Positions 60,513 to 64,000 of a DNA stretch of 64,000 nt are shown piece after piece. A program made the translations under genes and the position numbers. The stretch spans positions 62,001 through 126,000 of the forward strand of contig NZ_FOEI01000003.1 of the NCBI RefSeq assembly GCF_900110615.1. The letters are read 5' to 3'. Each line of letters opens with the position of its first letter. The stretch's first letter is position 1. The notes below the pieces were generated by a model. That model was not told the DNA's origin. It saw only the letters and a program-made list of their open reading frames with translations, and ran no database searches. This DNA comes from Flavobacterium urocaniciphilum (GTDB taxonomy: Bacteria; Bacteroidota; Bacteroidia; Flavobacteriales; Flavobacteriaceae).

Positions 60513-62225
60513 ATGAAAGAAAATAAAAACATAGAACGATTATTTCAAGAAAAATTTAAAGATTTTGAAGTTACACCACCTGATTTTATGTGGGACAACA
60601 TTCAAGAGAAATTAAATCCAGAAAAGAAAAAAAGAAGAGTTATTCCATTTTGGTTTAAAGCCAGTGGTATTGCGGCTTCTTTTGTGGCTTTATTTTCAGT
60701 GCTTTATTTTAATTCTGATTTATCTCGTTCAAATAATAATTCAAGTACATTCAATACAAACGGATTGGAACAAAATTCCAATTCTGTTTCTACCACAATT
60801 GAAAAAGAAAACGCTTCTACCAATAATAAAGAAGCAAATAATACTGATGACAAAACATTCGAAAATCATAATAATAATGCAACTGTTTCGAATAGTACAA
60901 CTGAATCTCATTCAAATTTAACATCTGAATCTGGTAATAAAATGACAACTCGTTCCGGATCAAATACAACGAGTAGAAATTCGAATACAAGTACCATAAT
61001 ATCAAAAAATACGATTTCTAATTCTTATAAAAACAATTCTGCTATTACTCATAATTCTAGAAAAAGTATCAAAACTAATTCTAAGAAAAACTTTAGTAAT
61101 GGAACTACAGATTTTGCTTTAGCTTCTAACAATAATTCAATAAAAAATAAAAAGGCAAAAACTTTAAATTCGAAATCTAAAAAACAATCGAATACAAACA
61201 CAGAATTCCAATTTGATTCGTCTAATGCTGTATTAGCACAAAACAATCAAAATCCAATCAAAACTGGAAATCAAAATCAAAATCAAAAATCTAGCATAGA
61301 TTTCGATATAAATAACAACAATAATTCTGCAATAATAAACCCAAACAACAGTATAATTTCTAACGAAAATAACAATGCTGTTGCAACAATTATTGGAGAA
61401 CCAAAAACAGATTCTATAGTACTTGCAACGGTACAAACTGAGGAAAATCCTCTGGAAAAATTGCTACGTGAAAAAGAGTCAAATAAAGTTGCTAAAGAAA
61501 AAGAAGATTTTAGTAAATGGGCAGTAAATAGTTTTATTTCGCCTGTTTACTTTAATTCTTTTTCGGAAGGTTCTCCATTATCTCAAGAATTTGCGTCAAA
61601 TAGTAAAACATATAATAACACAACTAGTTATGGTGTGGGATTATCGTATCAATTGAGTAAAAAATTAGCGATTAAAACAGGTATTGGAAATTTAAATTTA
61701 GATTACAGTACTAACGATGTGCTTTTTTATTCGAGCTATGAAGATCAAACAGGAAAATCGGATACTAATATCGAAAGAAACCGAAACGGAAAATATTTAG
61801 TGTTGCAAAACCAGCTTGAAAAAACAGTAAACATTGAAGAAGAAATTATTGCTTCTGGGCAAAATTCGGGAAGTTTAAATCAGCAAATACAATATGTGGA
61901 AGTTCCGATGGAATTATCATATGCTTTACTTGATAAGAAATTTGGTATTGCCGTAAAAGGCGGAATGAGTACTTTATTTTTAACAAAAAATAGTGTAGCC
62001 ATTGAAACGGACAATCGATTTATGGAAATTGGAAAAGCTTCTAATTTAAATTCGGTTCATTTTAGTAGCAACTTAGGTTTAGGGTTTAGTTATAATTTCT
62101 TGAAAAATTTTCAAGCAAATGTAGAGCCAACCTTAAAATATCAAATCAATACCTTTAATGAAAATGCGGGTAATTTTAAACCTTATGTGATAGGAATAAA
62201 TACAGGTATTAGTTATAAATTTTAG
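60513..62225 (+). CDS. Putative trans-envelope anti-sigma protein: cytoplasmic head, one membrane helix, Asn-rich linker, outer-membrane barrel
   Basis: 570 residues. Residues 1-44 are hydrophilic (IERLFQEKFKDFEVTPPDFMWDNIQEKL) and resemble the N-terminal region of Bacteroidota anti-sigma/barrel proteins. One helix spans about 49-67. Residues about 70-310 are low complexity, mainly Asn, Ser, Thr and Lys, without hydrophobic segments. Residues about 334-570 look like a porin-family beta-barrel (SPVYFNSF, YGVGLSYQLSKKLAIKTGIGNL, LGLGFSYNFLKNFQANVEPTLKYQIN, IGINTGISYKF, ending in F). The linker is long enough to cross the periplasm. It follows the sigma gene; control of that sigma is inferred from position and topology. 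Confidence 0.8.
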   Translation: MKENKNIERLFQEKFKDFEVTPPDFMWDNIQEKLNPEKKKRRVIPFWFKASGIAASFVALFSVLYFNSDLSRSNNNSSTFNTNGLEQNSNSVSTTIEKENASTNNKEANNTDDKTFENHNNNATVSNSTTESHSNLTSESGNKMTTRSGSNTTSRNSNTSTIISKNTISNSYKNNSAITHNSRKSIKTNSKKNFSNGTTDFALASNNNSIKNKKAKTLNSKSKKQSNTNTEFQFDSSNAVLAQNNQNPIKTGNQNQNQKSSIDFDINNNNNSAIINPNNSIISNENNNAVATIIGEPKTDSIVLATVQTEENPLEKLLREKESNKVAKEKEDFSKWAVNSFISPVYFNSFSEGSPLSQEFASNSKTYNNTTSYGVGLSYQLSKKLAIKTGIGNLNLDYSTNDVLFYSSYEDQTGKSDTNIERNRNGKYLVLQNQLEKTVNIEEEIIASGQNSGSLNQQIQYVEVPMELSYALLDKKFGIAVKGGMSTLFLTKNSVAIETDNRFMEIGKASNLNSVHFSSNLGLGFSYNFLKNFQANVEPTLKYQINTFNENAGNFKPYVIGINTGISYKF

Positions 62226-62289
62226 AGTTAGTTTGGTTAATAAATTTAGTTAAGATGTTTCAACTCTTATGCCTCAAGATTGAAACTGG

Positions 62290-62317
62290 AAAAGCGTCTT
62301 TTAAAAGAGACGCTTTT
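62290..62317. terminator. Bidirectional terminator between the barrel gene and the acyltransferase gene
   Basis: AAAAGCGTCT pairs with AGACGCTTTT around an 8-nt loop, followed by T's; ends six bases before the convergent stop codon. Confidence 0.85.
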
Positions 62318-62322
62318 TTATT

Positions 62323-63060
62323 TTAACTATTATTTTCTAAATCGGTTAAGATTATTTTACGAACCTCCGCTTTTATTTTATTTTTATCTTCTAAAGTATG
62401 ACCAATAGTTTCAATTTGAGGATGAATTTTAGCTCTCATTTTTCCAGGTGATCCACTAAAAAAAGTATACGAAAAGCGTTCTTTATTATCGAAAAAGGTC
62501 ATGGGTATAATTGGAATCTGATGTTCTATCGCAATTCTGAAAGCACCATCTTTAAACTCATCTAAAAGTATACTTTCATCCGGCACACCGCCTTCTGGAA
62601 AAATACAAATACTTAACCCTTGATGCAATCTTTTTTGCGCTCTTTCAAAAACAGCATATCGGCTTTTACTATTGCTTCTGTCTACCAATATACAAACTCG
62701 CTTATATATGAATCCGAAAATCGGAATTTTAACCAATTCTTTTTTTCCCACAAACACAAACGGATGGTTTTTAACAGCAATTAACATCAACATAATATCC
62801 GTCATTGAAGTATGATTGGCAACCAACATGTAACTTTTACCGTCTTCAAAATTTTCACAACCTTCAATTGAATATCGAAAACCCATTCCAATCAAAATGA
62901 ATTTTGCCCATAATCGTGCAATCTTAAAAAACAATGGATACGTTTTTTCACTCATTATCGTAACAAAAATCAAGGGAAACAAAACGATAATTGGTGTTAA
63001 AAGTAAAAGGTAAAACCAAATTCTATACAGTAACCAAAACGGGTATTTAAATACTTTCAT
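62323..63060 (-). CDS. 1-acyl-sn-glycerol-3-phosphate acyltransferase family protein
   Basis: 245 residues. An N-terminal membrane segment (about 15-35) is followed by the PlsC domain. Motif I is NHTSMTD (H83 and D88, the catalytic HX4D), motif II near GKKELVKIPIFG, motif III IFPEGGVPDES (about 153-163) and motif IV IPIIPMTF. The family transfers a second acyl chain to lysophosphatidate in phospholipid synthesis; some Bacteroidota members act on other lipids, so the exact acceptor is uncertain. It is a single gene, convergent with the barrel gene and divergent from trpS. Confidence 0.92.
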   Translation of the reverse strand: MKVFKYPFWLLYRIWFYLLLLTPIIVLFPLIFVTIMSEKTYPLFFKIARLWAKFILIGMGFRYSIEGCENFEDGKSYMLVANHTSMTDIMLMLIAVKNHPFVFVGKKELVKIPIFGFIYKRVCILVDRSNSKSRYAVFERAQKRLHQGLSICIFPEGGVPDESILLDEFKDGAFRIAIEHQIPIIPMTFFDNKERFSYTFFSGSPGKMRAKIHPQIETIGHTLEDKNKIKAEVRKIILTDLENNS

Positions 63061-63104
63061 TTATCTTCTTTAGAAACACAAATATAGCATTTCATAAGAA
63101 AATT

Positions 63105-63185
63105 ACACCCGCTTTCCGTTATATCTATTGCAAATTGCTTTTTTAGTAGCAATTTGTAATAGGATACCACTGCAATCGGGGTTAT
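63105..63185. repeat. Structured intergenic element with a long hairpin, probable dispersed flavobacterial repeat
   Basis: ACACCCGCTTTCCGTTATATC at one end and GGATACCACTGCAATCGGGG at the other flank a near-perfect stem: TATCTATTGCAAATTGCT (63122-63139) against AGCAATTTGTAATAGGATA (63148-63166). Outer CCCG and CGGGG can also pair. The flanks recall a sequence I have seen repeatedly between flavobacterial genes, with variable stems. It lies in the acyltransferase-trpS gap, between divergent starts. Confidence 0.5.
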
Positions 63186-63264
63186 AAATCACATACTACT
63201 TTTAACTGAAAACCGCTACTGAATACTTTTTACTACGCTCTTTTTACTTTTTACTTAAAAAACC

Positions 63265-63272
63265 TACATTTG
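63265..63272 (+). promoter_or_regulatory. Putative -7 element for trpS
   Basis: TACATTTG followed by C, an exact TAnnTTTG match, 17 bp before the ATG. Confidence 0.5.
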
Positions 63273-63289
63273 CAAAAAACATTTATATC

Positions 63290-64000
63290 ATGTCGAAAAT
63301 ACTAACCGGAATTCAAAGTACTGGAACACCCCATTTAGGAAATTTATTAGGAGCTATTGTTCCTGCTATCAAAATGGCAAATAATCCTGAAAATGAGTCG
63401 TTTTTATTTATTGCCGATTTGCATTCTATTACACAAATTAAAAATGGCGAAGAACTAAGACAAAACACTTATAGTGTGGCGGCAACTTGGTTGGCTTTCG
63501 GATTAGACACAAGTAAAGTTGTTTTTTACCGTCAGAGCGATGTCACACAAACTACCGAATTAACTTGGTATTTAAGTTGTTTCTTCCCCTATCAACGACT
63601 AACGTTGGCGCATTCTTTTAAAGATAAAGCCGATCGTTTAGAAGATGTAAATACCGGATTATTTACCTACCCAATGTTAATGGCTGCGGATATTTTATTA
63701 TATGATGCAGAATTTGTTCCGGTTGGAAAAGACCAAAAACAACACGTTGAATTTACAAGAGATGTTGCGGCAAAATTTAACAATCAAATGGGTGAAACGT
63801 TTGTACTACCAGATGCTAAAATTGATGAAACGGTAATGATTATTCCCGGAACGGATGGTCAGAAAATGAGTAAGTCTCGTAATAATTTCATCAATATCTT
63901 TTTAGACGATAAAGCATTATTAAAACAAATTAAGAGCATCGAAACAGATAGTACACCTTTAGAAGAACCTAAAAATCCGGATACTTGTAATGTTTTTGCT
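63290..64000 (+). CDS. trpS: Tryptophan-tRNA ligase, partial at the right edge
   Basis: The first 237 residues of a class I tryptophanyl-tRNA synthetase; the gene continues beyond the window (full length is about 320-330). The HIGH-type motif is TPHLGNLLGA (about 13-22), and the KMSKS motif is intact as GQKMSKSRNNF (about 194-204). Between them are ESFLFIADLHSIT, YPMLMAADILLYDAEFVPVGKDQKQHVEFTRDVA, the tryptophan/ATP site. It attaches tryptophan to its tRNA. It is divergent from the acyltransferase, with a structured repeat in between. Confidence 0.95.
   Translation, partial: MSKILTGIQSTGTPHLGNLLGAIVPAIKMANNPENESFLFIADLHSITQIKNGEELRQNTYSVAATWLAFGLDTSKVVFYRQSDVTQTTELTWYLSCFFPYQRLTLAHSFKDKADRLEDVNTGLFTYPMLMAADILLYDAEFVPVGKDQKQHVEFTRDVAAKFNNQMGETFVLPDAKIDETVMIIPGTDGQKMSKSRNNFINIFLDDKALLKQIKSIETDSTPLEEPKNPDTCNVFA

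Overview
This window reads as chromosomal DNA of a Bacteroidota bacterium of the family Flavobacteriaceae, most likely Flavobacterium or a close relative. The DNA is AT-rich. Most starts lack a Shine-Dalgarno sequence, and promoters fit the Bacteroidota pattern TTG, about 19 bp, TAnnTTTG. Lineage-typical families are present: gldH, T9SS type A and type B sorting domains, a choice-of-anchor L protein, a GLPGLI protein beside a TonB-dependent-receptor-like protein, an IPExxxVDY protein and a RicT/PSP1 protein. I saw no rRNA, tRNA, CRISPR array, insertion sequence or prophage; most of the window is core genome.

Layout. 1-3948 (minus): a giant secreted multidomain protein that runs off the left edge and carries one in-frame TAA. 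4060-13795: housekeeping (recX, thiL, rnhA, purN, acpP-fabF-rnc, an IPExxxVDY gene, pyk), then a sensor kinase overlapping a single-domain response regulator. 13842-18062 (minus): a 1.4-kilo-residue T9SS type B surface protein with about nine cysteine-paired repeats. 18158-28252: lepA, a SIMPL protein, dinB, a CYTH protein, an RlpA-like protein, a small membrane protein, 5-FTHF cyclo-ligase overlapping a PLP decarboxylase, an aspartoacylase-like peptidase and uvrC. 28252-34697: patatin-barrel protein, amino-acid permease, hmgA and hpd (tyrosine breakdown). 34965-35083: a candidate structured small RNA with its own promoter and terminator. 35138-39735: an apparent operon DUF3108, kynA, M23 peptidase, pgi. 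39800-46052: SpmA-SpmB fusion, class I fumarase, T9SS subtilase. 46147-52787 (minus): RlmI-like methyltransferase, then ricT-gldH-pbp1A-scoA-scoB in transcription order scoB last. 52957-58235 (minus): TonB-receptor-like protein plus GLPGLI protein, an 87-residue exported protein, and trhO with an extra C-terminal domain. 58395-64000: recA, a lipoprotein/ECF sigma/trans-envelope barrel cassette, an acyltransferase and the start of trpS.

How they fit together. Two blocks concern aromatic amino acids: permease with hpd and hmgA for tyrosine, and kynA for tryptophan. Succinyl-CoA:3-ketoacid CoA transferase could handle acetoacetate, an end product of tyrosine breakdown. The cell surface is served by T9SS cargo, GldH, PBP1A, M23 and RlpA proteins.

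Best candidates for new biology: the lipoprotein-sigma-barrel cassette at 59492-62225, where one protein seems to join an anti-sigma-like head, one membrane helix, an Asn-rich linker and an outer-membrane barrel; the orphan RNA at 34977-35083; a perfect inverted repeat filling the promoter spacer of the amino-acid permease; the TrhO fusion; and a matched intra-operon repeat that begins at the stop codons of both hmgA and scoA.
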